DNA of 64,000 nucleotides from Malaya genurostris (Eukaryota > Arthropoda > Insecta > Diptera > Culicidae), in assembly GCF_030247185.1 (NCBI RefSeq), contig NC_080572.1, positions 250,167,070-250,231,069 of the forward strand, written 5' to 3'. Below, in pieces: positions 10,212-21,080 of the stretch. Below the pieces are notes generated by a model. That model had not been told where the DNA came from. It was given only the letters and a program-made list of their open reading frames with translations, and ran no database searches. Every line of letters begins with the position of its first letter. Within the stretch, counting starts at the first letter, position 1. The position numbers were made by a program, and so were the translations under genes.

Positions 10212-11888
10212 CCTTAAGGTGAAATGTAGCGGAATGCGAAAATCGCGTTTTTGATTAATTATTCAAAAACTAGATCGATTTTCGAAAAACCAAAAACACT
10301 TAAGTTTTTGAAATCAAATTTATCACAACTAAGTATTCTTAGAATTTAGAAATTTTGCTTTGCCGAGCCGTAATTGGTTTTTGAAATGTATAAACGGTTA
10401 CTGTTCCGTTCCACGGGGATGATTTTAGAAGTGAAAAGTAGTGTTTGTAGCAGAATTTCATAAAGAATCTGAAAATGCAACTCAAAATTATAAAATATTA
10501 GCTAAAACAACCGAAATTTGAAAAAGTTTACATAAACTTTTCCGCATTTTTTTTATTGCTTGCGCGCTGCTCTTTCGTATTGAGGTGGTGTGAGAATTGC
10601 ACGGTGGGCACGGTGGCATTATATCGTGAGCAAAAATTATATATAAAATAATAACGCGAATTTATGCAGCATTAGGTTTTGTGTTGAAATAAAAATGAGT
10701 TGAATACAATAAAATGGATATAAATCGTTTATTTGCTAAGTAACTGTCATTTATAATGCTAATAATGTCCAATTCTGTTGAGTTCAATGCATTGATGTTG
10801 CTGAAGCAATAAAGCTTGGCTGTGTAATATCGTATAACAGGTATTATTTTAGATAGTAGCAATTTTTATAGCAAAACTATAACTTCATCATTGACAAGCT
10901 ATTGAATGAAATGAATACAAGCCAAGTATTATCGTTCATTAACCTGTGATACAAACAATGTGATAAAAATTTAGAGTCAGCTTCGAGTCAGCTTATGAAT
11001 ACAATGAATAATAATGCACTGCGAAATAACTTAATATTTAATTTCTTGCCCCAAATATGTGCTTGAGAAAAGATTCACTAAATAATTTTAACTACATGGT
11101 AAGATGAACTCATGCGAGTCAAGTAAAAACTTTTACGTATATTATATCTCATCGGCGGGAAGGGCCTGGTAAACTACTGCAAAGATATCAAAAATACTTG
11201 AATGTTCTCTTGTTTTCAATCGATCTTTTGAAGAAGAATCCATGCTTGCTACTAAGCTCAGGCATATACATGGTTAGCAAGTTATTCAATACATATACAT
11301 TTAACCTCATGTTAATCATTCATAATTACTCATGATTTATAGCTCTAGTGTAAGAGTAATCACTAACAATAACGATTGAATTACCATATATTCAAAGTGT
11401 GAAGGATTCAAAAGTCCATTACGTCCAGTCTTTTTTACAATGTAGCGTCATATAATGCGCGCAAAATTTTATCCGCTTCAGTTGAATGAACCGTCGCACA
11501 AAGCATACCAAAAAAAACGGACACATAGAAACAAGAACTTTTTTCAATGATTGAGCGCAGTGGGTTTACCTCTCGTTATGTTGGCTTGTAAAAATGACTG
11601 GACGTAATGGATTTTTGAATCCTTCACACTTTGAATATATGCTAGTTCAATCGTTATTGTTAGTGATTACTCTAACACTAAAGCTATAAATCATGAGTAA
11701 TTATGAATGATTAACATGAGGTTAAATGTATATGTATTGAATAACTTGCTAACCATGTAGCAAGCATGGATTCTCCTTCAAAAGAACGATTGAAGACGAG
11801 CTAACATTCAAGTATTTTCGATATCTTTGCCAGTCGTTCACCAGGCCCTTCCCGCCGATGAGATAGAATTTACGTAAAAGTATTTACT

Positions 11889-11938
11889 TGACTCGCATGA
11901 GTTCATCTTACCATGCAGTTAAAACAATTTAGTGAATC
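11889..11938. repeat. 50-bp target-site duplication, left copy
   Basis: TGACTCGCATGAG...TTTAGTGAATC, matched by 15051-15100 with a single C/T difference. It immediately precedes the LINE. Confidence 0.88.
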
Positions 11939-14900
11939 AGAGATGGGTCGGAGGCATTCGTGTCGGCTCGATGGGTCGGAGGCATTCGTGTCGGCTCGAA
12001 GGGCTTACAAAAATGCTCTTCGATCGTCTGAGCGAAGTGGTTGGAAAAGCCTCTGCACAAATGTCTCTAGTCTCAACGAGGCTAGCAGATTAAATAAGTT
12101 ACTTTCGAAGTCTAAGGACTTTAATGTCAGTTTCTTAAGAACTTCAGATGGTGAACACTTGTCTGAAGAAGGTGATGTACTTCACTATCTTTTTAACACT
12201 CACTTTCCAGGATGTATGAATCCATCACCGACAGCTCTTCCCGAGACTTTTTCAGGTAGTTATGATTCTTGGGCCCTTGCTCGAAGCGTTGTGACGATTG
12301 AATCGGTCAAATGGGCAGTTGAGAGTTTTGCTCCGTACAAGTCTCCTGGAAAGGATGGAGTTTTCCCAGTGTTACTGTAGAAAGGGTATGAGCATTTCAA
12401 ACATGTTTTGAAGAAAATACTTACTTTTAGTCTTGCGACAGGATACATTCCAAGAGCTTGGCAGGAAATAATTGTCAAATTTATTCCCAAAGGCGGTCGC
12501 GACACTTATGAGGAAGCGAAGAGTTTCAGGCCTATCAGTCTTAGCTCATTTCTTCTTAAAACAGTGGAACGCATAGTCGATCACTATATCAGGAATTTTG
12601 TTTGGGCGTGCATCCGCTAAATGGAATGCAACATGCTTACCAGCGTGGAAAGTCCACTACAACCCTGTTACATGATGTTGTGTACAACATTGAAAAAGCT
12701 TTCTCACAAAAGCAATCTTGCTTGGGAGTTTTCCTAGATATTGAAGGTGCCTTTGATAACGTGTCTTTCAATTCAATTCTGGAAGCAGCCCGTGGTCATG
12801 GCATACCTTCAAGTATCACAAATTGGATACACGCAATGCTTAGCAATCGACTTCTTTGTTCATCGCTTCGGCAAGCAGAGATTAGAAAGCTGAGTGTCCA
12901 TGGGTGTCCTCAAGGTGGTGTACTATCCCCACTTTTATGGAACCTAGTCGCTGATGGTTTGATAAGGAAACTTAATAACCTTGGATTTCCGACTTATGGT
13001 TTTGCCGACGATTATCATATATTGATGACCGGTATAAGCATTAACACTCTCTTTGATTTAATGCAGCGAGCCCTGCGATCTGTTGAACAATGGTGTTGTC
13101 AGGTTGGATTATCTGTAAATCCGGGCAAAACATCAATGGTGCTTTTCACTCATCGTAGGATAATTACAGGAGCTCGTCCGTTGCAGTTCTTTGGTTCAGA
13201 GGTCACTGTGGTCGAACAAGTTAAATACGTCGGGGTTATTCTTGACTCAAAACTGAATTGGTCTGCTCACATTGACTTCAGAATTAAAAGAGCTTGCATG
13301 GCTTTCGGCCAATGCAGACGAGCTTTTGGAAAATCATGGGGACTCAAACCCAGATATATTCATTGGATCTACACAACTATTGTTAGACCAATTTTAGCAT
13401 ATGGATGTCTTGAATGGTGGCAGAAAGGAGAAGTCGCGACAGTTCAGTCAAAGCTAAATCATCTCCAAAGGATGGTCCTAATGACGATGACAGGAGCATT
13501 CACGACAACTCCTACTACTGCTCTAGGGGCGCTACTATGCATTAAACCACTACATGTGTTCCTAAAACAAGAAGCATTATCTTGTGCATACCGTCTTAAG
13601 GTTACAGGGCTTTGGAACAATAACCCATTAGATTATGCTACTAGCCACACTCGCTTGTGGTCTCAAATGGTTACGTGGGATGAGTATTTACTCGCTCCTA
13701 GTGCCCTAATTCTCACATTCCTCTTCGTGAGGAATGGTTGACTGGTTATTTGGAACGACAACTTGATGAACACATAGTTTATTATACGGACGGTTCTCTG
13801 CTAAATGGTCGTGCTGGTGCTGGTGTCTACTGTCGTGAAATGAGGCTGGAGCAGTCTCATTCACTTGGTAGATACTGTACTGTGTTCCAAGCAGAAATCT
13901 ACGCGATTCTGTGTGGAGTACAATCGGCACTTCAGCAGAGGATCTGTGGTAAGCGAATTTATTTTTGTTCCGACAGTCAGGCAGCCTTAAAAGCACTCAG
14001 TTCGAATGACTCACGGTCGAATCTAGTGATCGCATGTCGAACTCAAATTGAAGACCTCAGCATTTCAAATGCTGTTTACTTCTTATGGGTACCCGGCCAT
14101 TCTGGTATTACTGGAAATGAATGGGCTGATGAGTTGGCTAGAGCTGGTGCAACGAATGATTTCGTTGATCCTGAACCAGCTTTACCACTTTCAACTAGTT
14201 GGATAAAGCACAAGATTCGTTCTTGGGCTGTATCCAAACATGCCAGCTACTGGCGCAGCTTGCAAACTTGCGCTCAGACAAAAGCATTTCTACCAGATTT
14301 AAATCTGAAAATGTCAAAGTGTCTACTGCATTTCTCCAAGCATCATTGCAGTATTCTGGTCAGAGCTCTGACTGGACATTGCAAACTCAATTATCACATG
14401 GCTACTATTCAACGTGCTGAGTATTATTCGTGCGATTTGTGTGAATGCGATTATGGTACTTCATATCATCTGATATATAACTGTCCCGCATTGACGCAGC
14501 TACGTATCCGGGTTTTTGGTTCTCCATACATGGTTGAGTCTGTGTATGCGGAGCTAAAATTGAAGGATATCCTCTCGTTTCTTACCCAATGTGGTAAGGA
14601 GCTATAGACAGAAGGGTTCATCGTTCTTCCTGGAGTGAATGAATCCCTTCTGTATTCACCTTAAATAGGGTTTAGCAGATTGTTTGGCATCCTTTAGGGG
14701 GTACCGAATTTACTTCTGCTCGTACATACTGCGAATCGTTCTGCATTCTTCCGGGAGTGCAGAATGATGTCGCTTTTGTAAGATCTCTAAATCCTCTTGG
14801 GGGTTGGAGGTTTTATCAACAGCAGACTGTTCGGGACCTCGTAGAGGTTCAGAATTTACTTCTGCTTTTATGTGTTTTTGTGTCGTCAGTTTTTCCCATC

Positions 14901-15050
14901 CTCCTAGTCCAACCCTTACCATTTCCTTTCAATCCTTCCCTCTTATATATCGGGAAAATGATGCTAAAAACAAATTGATGGCAAGGCACAAATCTCCAAA
15001 TACCAAGGGGAACGTGCCATTTGAGCCAATTTGTTCTGATTCCTGATTCC
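11939..15050 (+). mobile_element. LOA-like non-LTR retrotransposon, 5'-truncated
   Basis: The 3.1-kb insert lies between the two 50-bp direct repeats. It encodes part of a LINE reverse transcriptase followed by RNase H, in plus orientation, and lacks the 5' endonuclease. Its 5' edge carries a 28-bp tandem duplication (about 11943-11998, GATGGGTCGGAGGC... twice), a common scar of incomplete LINE integration. The 3' end finishes in repeated CTGATTC units (15036-15050) rather than poly(A), as in LOA/R1-type elements. Confidence 0.85.
11990..14607 (+). pseudogene. LINE reverse transcriptase plus RNase H, three breaks
   Basis: Pol-like protein of an RNase-H-bearing LINE (LOA clade by RT style). 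In order: RT thumb-side start to a TAG stop at about 12378 (SPGKDGVFPVLL then stop; downstream residues KGYEHFKHVLKK follow in frame); RPISLSSFLLKTVERIVDHY to a frameshift near 12600; core RT 12602-13700 with motif A FLDIEGAFDN, motif B GCPQGGVLSPLLW and motif C FADD at about 13000; a frameshift near 13700; RNase H 13738-14607 with YYTDGS, a mid-domain Glu in AEIYAI, SDSQAAL and WVPGHSGITGNEWAD; then a C-terminal Cys/His motif (CDLCECDY..YHLIYNC). RT motifs and RNase H acidic residues are present, but three breaks rule out a full protein. Confidence 0.88.
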
Positions 15051-15100
15051 TGACTCGCATGAGTTCATCTTACCATGCAGTTAAAATAATTTAGTGAATC
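15051..15100. repeat. 50-bp target-site duplication, right copy
   Basis: Partner of 11889-11938. The host repeat continues TTTTCTCAAGCACATATTTG from 15101 exactly as in copies A and B. Confidence 0.88.
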
Positions 15101-15434
15101 TTTTCTCAAGCACATATTTGGGGCACGAAATTGAATATAAAGTTATTTCGTAGTTCATTATTTTTCAATCGATTTTGAAAGGAAAATAAATGAAATTTTC
15201 GAAATAGAAAAAATAATTTTGATGCCAAAAGGCTTAGAATTGCATGAAACGTCGAAATTTAGTCATACCGAATATCGACTTTTTGGGACTTATGTTTTAT
15301 ATTCTAAGAATACTTAGTTATGATAAATTTGATCTCGAAAACTTAAGTGTATTTGGTTTTTAGAAAATCGGTCTAGTTTTTGAATAATTGATCAAAAACG
15401 CGATTATCGCATTCCGCTACATTTCACCTTAAGT

Positions 15435-16130
15435 TTTCAAACAAAATACTTCTTGCAGTTCATTGCGTTTTCATTGTCGGAATATTCTATTAATCAGGAA
15501 TGCAAGAGTATGTCGTTTTTCATTGCCGTTTCTAGATCCGGTTTTTGAAACCAGGAATCATCAATCATAGTTGTTTTCAATAGAAATTTTTGCGGTTTCA
15601 ATTATGCTAAGTGAGACGTCTAACATAAGGGTATCAAAATCATTCAATTTTGACTCCAATCCGGTCAAAAGGAAATGGTTTTGAATCACTTTTTACGCTT
15701 CCCGTTAAAAAAAAGAAGGATGATTCTAACTAGAAATCCATATATATAACATTAACGAATAATATTTGAGTGAAAGGAATTCAAATTTTTAGTTACATTT
15801 ACTAAAGTTTTGAAAATTTTTTTCTTATTTTGAGTAAAAAAGAACTTCGTCTCTTAACTCAAAAATGAGTAGATAGGTAATAACTCAAGCTTGGAGTACA
15901 TGCACTTTTAATGAATTTGAGAGGTGTGTCACTGAATTTTGAGTTATGTTCAAAGGGGGTGTAGGATGAAAAGTACTTAAGGGTCTACTTACAATCTCGA
16001 GAAAACAACCCAAACATAAACGTTGTTGAAAAACGCAGAAGCAGTTTTCTTCTCTATCACTAGATAAATCTTTGAGATTACATTGAATTAACTGATGTTT
16101 CTATTTCGGATTTCCGCTCAACGATAGTGG
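15435..16130. other. Noncoding stretch with a small hairpin-rich repeat
   Basis: No gene. ACTCAAAAATGAGT-type inverted words at 15857-15955 resemble a short MITE. A/T-rich. Confidence 0.4.
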
Positions 16131-16430
16131 AGGAAACGGCCTTTGAGATTTTTAACAATTCTGTATAAAATGTTCAAAACGACGTATGTATCAATGAGAG
16201 ATTCTCTTTGTTTACTTTCTCTTTCGATTAATACGGCACTCTTAGCAATCCTTCTCTCCAATTATTTACCGAGAATAATAACTAAAGCTATCATCTTTTA
16301 ATCTGCTCTGAAGAAATTACCGAAAAAAGCAGGAATATTTCGCAATAATCGAAAGAGAAAGTAAACAAAGAGAATCTCTCATTGTTACATACGTCGTTTT
16401 GAACATTTTATACGGAATTGTTGTTTTCCT
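16131..16430. mobile_element. Fold-back element (300 bp)
   Basis: Arms 16156-16236 and 16340-16420 are inverted copies of each other (about 80 bp, a handful of mismatches), containing AACGACGTATGTA and TTTACTTTCTCTTTCG. The outer edges AGGAAAC and TTTTCCT extend the pairing to 16131 and 16430. The spacer is about 100 bp. No ORF other than chance frames. A diverged relative follows at 16797-16966. Confidence 0.8.
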
Positions 16431-16796
16431 AAGATAGTAAATTGCAATGAAATGCCCTCTGCATGCCCCTCTGGCTACTCGCGTGGAGATGATATTTTTT
16501 CGCATAAGTTTTCAGATCGTTAAAAAGATCGTCATATTTTAACAATTTCCGTTCGAAACGGGCAAATTATTTTGAAAAAAAAATTGAAAGAATGTTTTTC
16601 TTTTGCTCTGAGACGACAATGTTTTTTAATAATAAGAGTTCAACATAGCGTCGAACTCGATTTTTAAGCATTCTGGTACTCGGAATGTTGACCTTAAATT
16701 AGTTGTTATCTGAAAAATGTTAGCCGATTAGAAACTTATCCTAATAGATTTTACATATTTCTAGACTAATATCAGATTAATTCCTAAGTGCAAAGG

Positions 16797-16966
16797 AAAG
16801 ATCCTCTTTGTTTACATTCTCTTTCGATTATTACGGTCCTATTAGCAACCGTTCTCTCTAACTATTTGCTGAGAATATTATCGGAAACTACAATTTTTAA
16901 ATCCGCACTGAAGAAATTATCGGAAAATTCAAGAATATTTCGTAATAGAAAAAGAAAGTAAACGTG
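16797..16966. repeat. Diverged second copy of the 16.1-16.4 kb fold-back
   Basis: Starts AAAGATCCTCTTTGTTTAC and ends GAAAAAGAAAGTAAACG. Inner words (CTCTCTAACTATTTGCTGAGAATA, ATCCGCACTGAAGAAATTATCG as diverged forms) match the spacer of the first copy in the same order. Confidence 0.72.
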
Positions 16967-19647
16967 GTACTAATCACTTTCAAATTCATCTAAAAATCAA
17001 CCAAGGGGTTTCACAGTATTCTTGAAAATCTATGGGTAGCAAAGGTTTCCAGTATGGTTATCTCTGTAGGTAATTGTAACAAAACAATCCGACTTCAGAC
17101 TAACAACTTTAACAGTTTTAAAATTTAATCAGTATCTAACGAGGAGAACAGATTGGAAGAATGACATGCGAATACAACTATGAAATGAACACTGCGAAAA
17201 ATGTGCCGCAGAGACGAGACTTAAATTCGTAGTTAGATCCTTTCCGGGGAAATCGCTTTTCCAATTAGATACTGATCAAATTTAAGACTAGTGAAAGCCG
17301 ACTCTTCGTTTTAACAAGACTAAAAAAATCATTGAACATGAAAATGTTGAATCGATGAAACAGTGCTAACTCACTATCGCCAATGGATACCAAATCAAAC
17401 GATTGAATCCCGTTGATTGTATTGTTTCTTTTTTCTTTCAATTTTCGACTTCAACTTTCTAATGCATAGCAGTTCAAATTGAGTATAATTTAGCAGTTCA
17501 ACTAGCGACGCTAGGCAGCTTGAAACATGTACTCAATTTGAGTAACAAAATCGATTCAAACCAAATGTTGGCTACTGCCTTGAAACAATTATTGTTTTGA
17601 TATCCAATCCCGAGTAAGACGCTCAACACATATTTTGGCAAGACTGGTAAAAAGGAAAAACACGGAAATATTTTTTTGGTCGGACTCTCATATAAAAGCA
17701 GTGAGAATAGTTTGCAGTTTAGTCAAATGAGGAAAGAAACGAGAAAGTTACTTTAGCAAACAGTTGCAGAAATATAACCGGGACATCACAATGCAGTTGG
17801 TATAAAGTTAATGAAAACCACACGAGTGAACCAAAGAGTAAACTTTACGGAAAAATATAAACAAAAAAAAAAGTGCCTGATAATATGAATTCCGTTTCCG
17901 TTAGTATCAAATCGAACAAACAGAACGGTTCGGTTCATGAAATTTGATGTTTTTCGCAATAAATGTTCTTAGTTTCTTAGTTCGTTGATTATTTTGGTTC
18001 TAGTTCCTGTGTAAAATTTATCCCATGACGATAGTTCCATCACTTAGCTTTTGGTAGCGATTGCTAATAGCATTCTGAATATCAGTAAGACTTAAGGTTT
18101 TTTTTCTCCTAATTTTCGTCCAAGGGGCAAACATCACCGCACACATTCCCAGAACTCAGATTCATCCCTAACTAGGGTCTGGGGGGGGGTAAAAAATTTG
18201 TACATGCTACTATGCGTTAATCGAACTTATTTACTGATTGTTTTCACGTTTGATTGTTCTCACATAATCACGATATCTGTTCAATGCGACAACCAATAAA
18301 TCTATGATGAAAATAATGAATCGATCCCAGAACATACAATATTAAATAACCACAGAGAAAATAGTAAGGTTGATCGCAACGCAAAAAAAGTGGAAGCAGT
18401 GGAAGAGAAGTTATACATCACCCAGCATCGGTACGCGGAAAATTTTACGTTTGTGGAAAATGCGTCGTCAGTGTGCAGAAGGCATTAAATTATTATACAA
18501 TAAATGAGAATTTTAGAGAAATATTAATATTAAACCAAACGAACGTTACGGGCTGAATGAAACACAAACACGACAAAGTATACATCCATGAATCCCCCGA
18601 AATCGCTACCTAATTGGAGAGAGTGAGGCTCATTTATCAAACGAGTACAGAACAAAAACACAAAATAAGAATAAAAAAAAACCTGATTGCAAAATTCACT
18701 GCTGGTGGCAGCCAATGAGGCCCAATATTGGGGAAAATTGGTTGCAGCTTTGGAAATGTAAGCCAGATCAAAATTAATATATCGATGCTGAACGGAAACC
18801 CACACGAGTAAAATGAAAATTGAAACCCCGCAAGAAAAATATGGAAAGCTGTTGGTTGACGAAAGGGCAGATGACATTATATGTAACCGTTAAATTGTAG
18901 AAATGTTGGCTTTCAACAGAAGCTAATGTAGATGAGGTAAGCTAAACGAAAAAAAAACAAAGAGAAACACAAGCGGACGGAAGCTGAAATAATGATTATG
19001 AAAGCGATACATAAAGTGCATGAAAATACAGAATAAATTCACAATTAAACAAACGTTATTATAGCTATAAAGAGGACGAATAAAACAGGAAAGCATAAGC
19101 CATACCTAGAAACAAAAGTCACACAAAAACAACACACCTACACGGCAACAACAAATAACAGAAACATTCACACACACATAAGCAGTTCATGAAATATGTA
19201 ATATTTTGTGATGATATTATTATGAAATAAATTATTCAATAAAAGTAATCGTTTCAAACAAATGGATGAATTGTTGCAGATTTATTCGAACCGATGACGA
19301 CTCTTGTAGATTCGTGAAACCTATCACTGATCAATTTTTTAACTAAAGTTGTTTCTTTGTGGAATTGGAAGTTAAAGTACTACGATTGAATTAGCTTATG
19401 CATTCTTCGTATTTAGCATTACACAAACTGGGTTCCATGGTGATATTTGTCACACACGCATTTGCTGATCTCGACGAACTGATTCGAATGGTACATGGAT
19501 CAGAGGTGAAAATAAGCCCATTTTGCGCACAAAAATATGCATCAAGATTTCTGATTGTGAATCAAAAAACCGAACACAGTCAGGTAAAAAATTGTCGAAC
19601 AAAACTAAAATTGCGTTTATTTTCTAAATTGTGGAAACTTTATATTA
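16967..19647. other. Noncoding stretch with candidate promoter, no coding gene seen
   Basis: About 2.7 kb with weak short inverted repeats (17120-17270; 17480-17570). Candidate TATA promoter at 17691. A fragment near 19440-19510 (CACACACGC...CTCGACGAACTGATTCGAATGGTA) matches the 3' part of family X. No exon-like ORF. Confidence 0.45.
17691..17730 (+). promoter_or_regulatory. Candidate core promoter (TATA plus initiator)
   Basis: TATAAAAG at 17691-17698 is followed 30 bp downstream by TTAGTC (A at 17721), close to the insect initiator TCAGTY and at canonical spacing. Downstream is a short upstream ORF (ATGAGG... ending TAG), then ATGCAGTTG followed by GTATAAAGT, which could be a tiny first coding exon and a splice donor. 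If so the gene body lies outside what I can recognise. Transcription is not proven. Confidence 0.33.
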
Positions 19648-20690
19648 CAGTAAAAACTGTCCCAGAAAGTATGGACGCACTTTGATTTCGCTGTAAATAA
19701 TTCACAAGTGTTAGATATTAAAATTTTATTCGATATACTGATAATATTAGACTACAACAACAGAATATTATTCTCAACATTTGCTACTTAGCCATTGTAG
19801 ACTAGCTGGCGCACCTTCTTGCGAACGTTCCTAATTAAATTCCGTACAGACTTCTTGGTGACAAGTTTTGACACTTTTTCCAATCGTTTTCGAACTGTTG
19901 AATGGTTTCGGCTGCCGAGACATGTTTCCCAAGATGTGCCTTCATTAATGTCCAAAATTCCTGAATTGGTCGAAGTTGTGGGCAATTCATGTCTTTTGGG
20001 ACAAAAGTGACATTTTTGGTAGTATACCATTCTACCGTTGATTTCGAGTAGTGGCAAGAAACAAGATCTGGTCAGAAGACAACAGGATCCTTGTGGCTTC
20101 GAATCATGGGTAGAAGTCGTTTTTGTAAACATTCCTTGATGTATATTTCGCTGACCGTAGCTTTCTTACCAAATTTGTCGACTTCAATCGATGTCTCGGA
20201 CTGGTTTAACACTTGCCCTTCTCGCACCGTATAATATTGTGGTCCCGGCAAGGATTTGTGATTTAGTTTCACGTAGGCTTCGTCCATGATTATGCAGTTC
20301 AAATTTCCAGCAAGAATCGTATTGTACAGCTTTCGAGCCCTCGGCCTGATCGATGCTTCTTATTTCGGACTACGTTTTGATTATTTCTGCTTCTTATAGG
20401 TTCGAAGATTCAAACGTTCTTTTGCACGAAGAACATTTGACTTCGAAGTGCCCACTTTTTTGGCCACATCCCGAACTGAAACCTCCTTCTTTTGCTCGAA
20501 CGCCTTCAGTATTCGTTTATCCAACTGAGGGTTAGCAGGACCTTTTTTTCGACCCATTTTCGGTTTATCCTCAACGGTGTTTAAATGATTATCTTTCAAC
20601 GAGAACTTGAAATTTCGAATATATCTGTAAATTGTTTTAGCTGTAACTTCTTCATTTTTCAACAGGCACGGATGGGATAGTCATCAATCT
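19648..20690 (-). mobile_element. Tc1/mariner element of DD37E type, one end missing
   Basis: The downstream end (low coordinates) has a plausible terminus CAGTAAAAACTGTCCC preceded by TA (19646-19647). I could not find the matching inverted end beyond 20690, so the other side is lost or diverged. It encodes the transposase fragments described separately. Confidence 0.75.
19797..20662 (-). pseudogene. DD37E-type mariner transposase, broken
   Basis: Would catalyse cut-and-paste transposition. N-terminal helix-turn-helix part 20662-20381 (RILKAFEQKKEVSVRDVAKK). The catalytic part begins with MDEAYVKL (first Asp), then QYYTVREGQVLNQSETS. A TGA stop at about 20069 replaces the Trp expected before PDLVSCHYS, which holds the second Asp. 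The third acidic region reads CPQLRPIQEFW, where the family has a RPIEKFW-like block after a short CP-rich stretch, so a few codons are deleted and the catalytic Glu is displaced or lost. Part of the domain between the two ORF pieces is also missing. Family identity rests on motif style recalled from mosquito DD37E elements. Confidence 0.78.
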
Positions 20691-20779
20691 GTAGGTTTTA
20701 ATTTGAGCTTTAAAATAAAAATTATCAAAAAAATCAAAACCCTAATCATTTTTAATTTTCATTCATTTTGAAATTATTG

Positions 20780-21080
20780 AGAAAAAAAATCAAATTTTTT
20801 TCAGTGTATATTTTTTTTAAAGTGCCCTGTTGATTCCCTACAACTTCTTCCTGAACGCCATTTTTGTACAATTAACGGTTTCCGAGTTACAACGATTTGA
20901 AAAAGGCAATTTTTGTGAAATGCAAAAATACATACGCCTTTTTCAGAAATCAGTCGTGAGTCGGATTGACCTTTCCATCGGTTCAAAACTTATGGTTTGC
21001 CATACTGAAGCCATGTGAAAAGTTTCATCCAAATCGGAGAAGGTCGAGTCTGATGATCTGCTAAGCATTCCAAGAATTGC
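20780..21080. repeat. Dispersed family W, copy 1
   Basis: Shares ordered words with 54330-54545: TTTTGTACAATT, GATTTGAA, TTGCCATACTGAAGCC, AAAGTTTCATC, TCTGATGATCTGCTA. Noncoding, identity unknown. Confidence 0.6.

Larger units (their letters stand above)
10212..15434. mobile_element. TTAA-flanked fold-back element, split by an LOA-like LINE
   Basis: Left half (copy B) starts TTAAGGTGAAATGTAGCGG at 10214. The right half, in reverse orientation, ends CCGCTACATTTCACCTTAA at about 15434. Around 11440 the halves are joined with a short spacer, and 11076-11443 is matched inverted by 11580-11938. Take out the LINE and one target duplication (11939-15100) and the right half continues through 15101-15434. 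So this is a long imperfect palindrome with the same end sequence on both sides. The right half carries a replaced internal segment (15195-15300) that matches the palindrome at 31207-31516. Confidence 0.72.
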
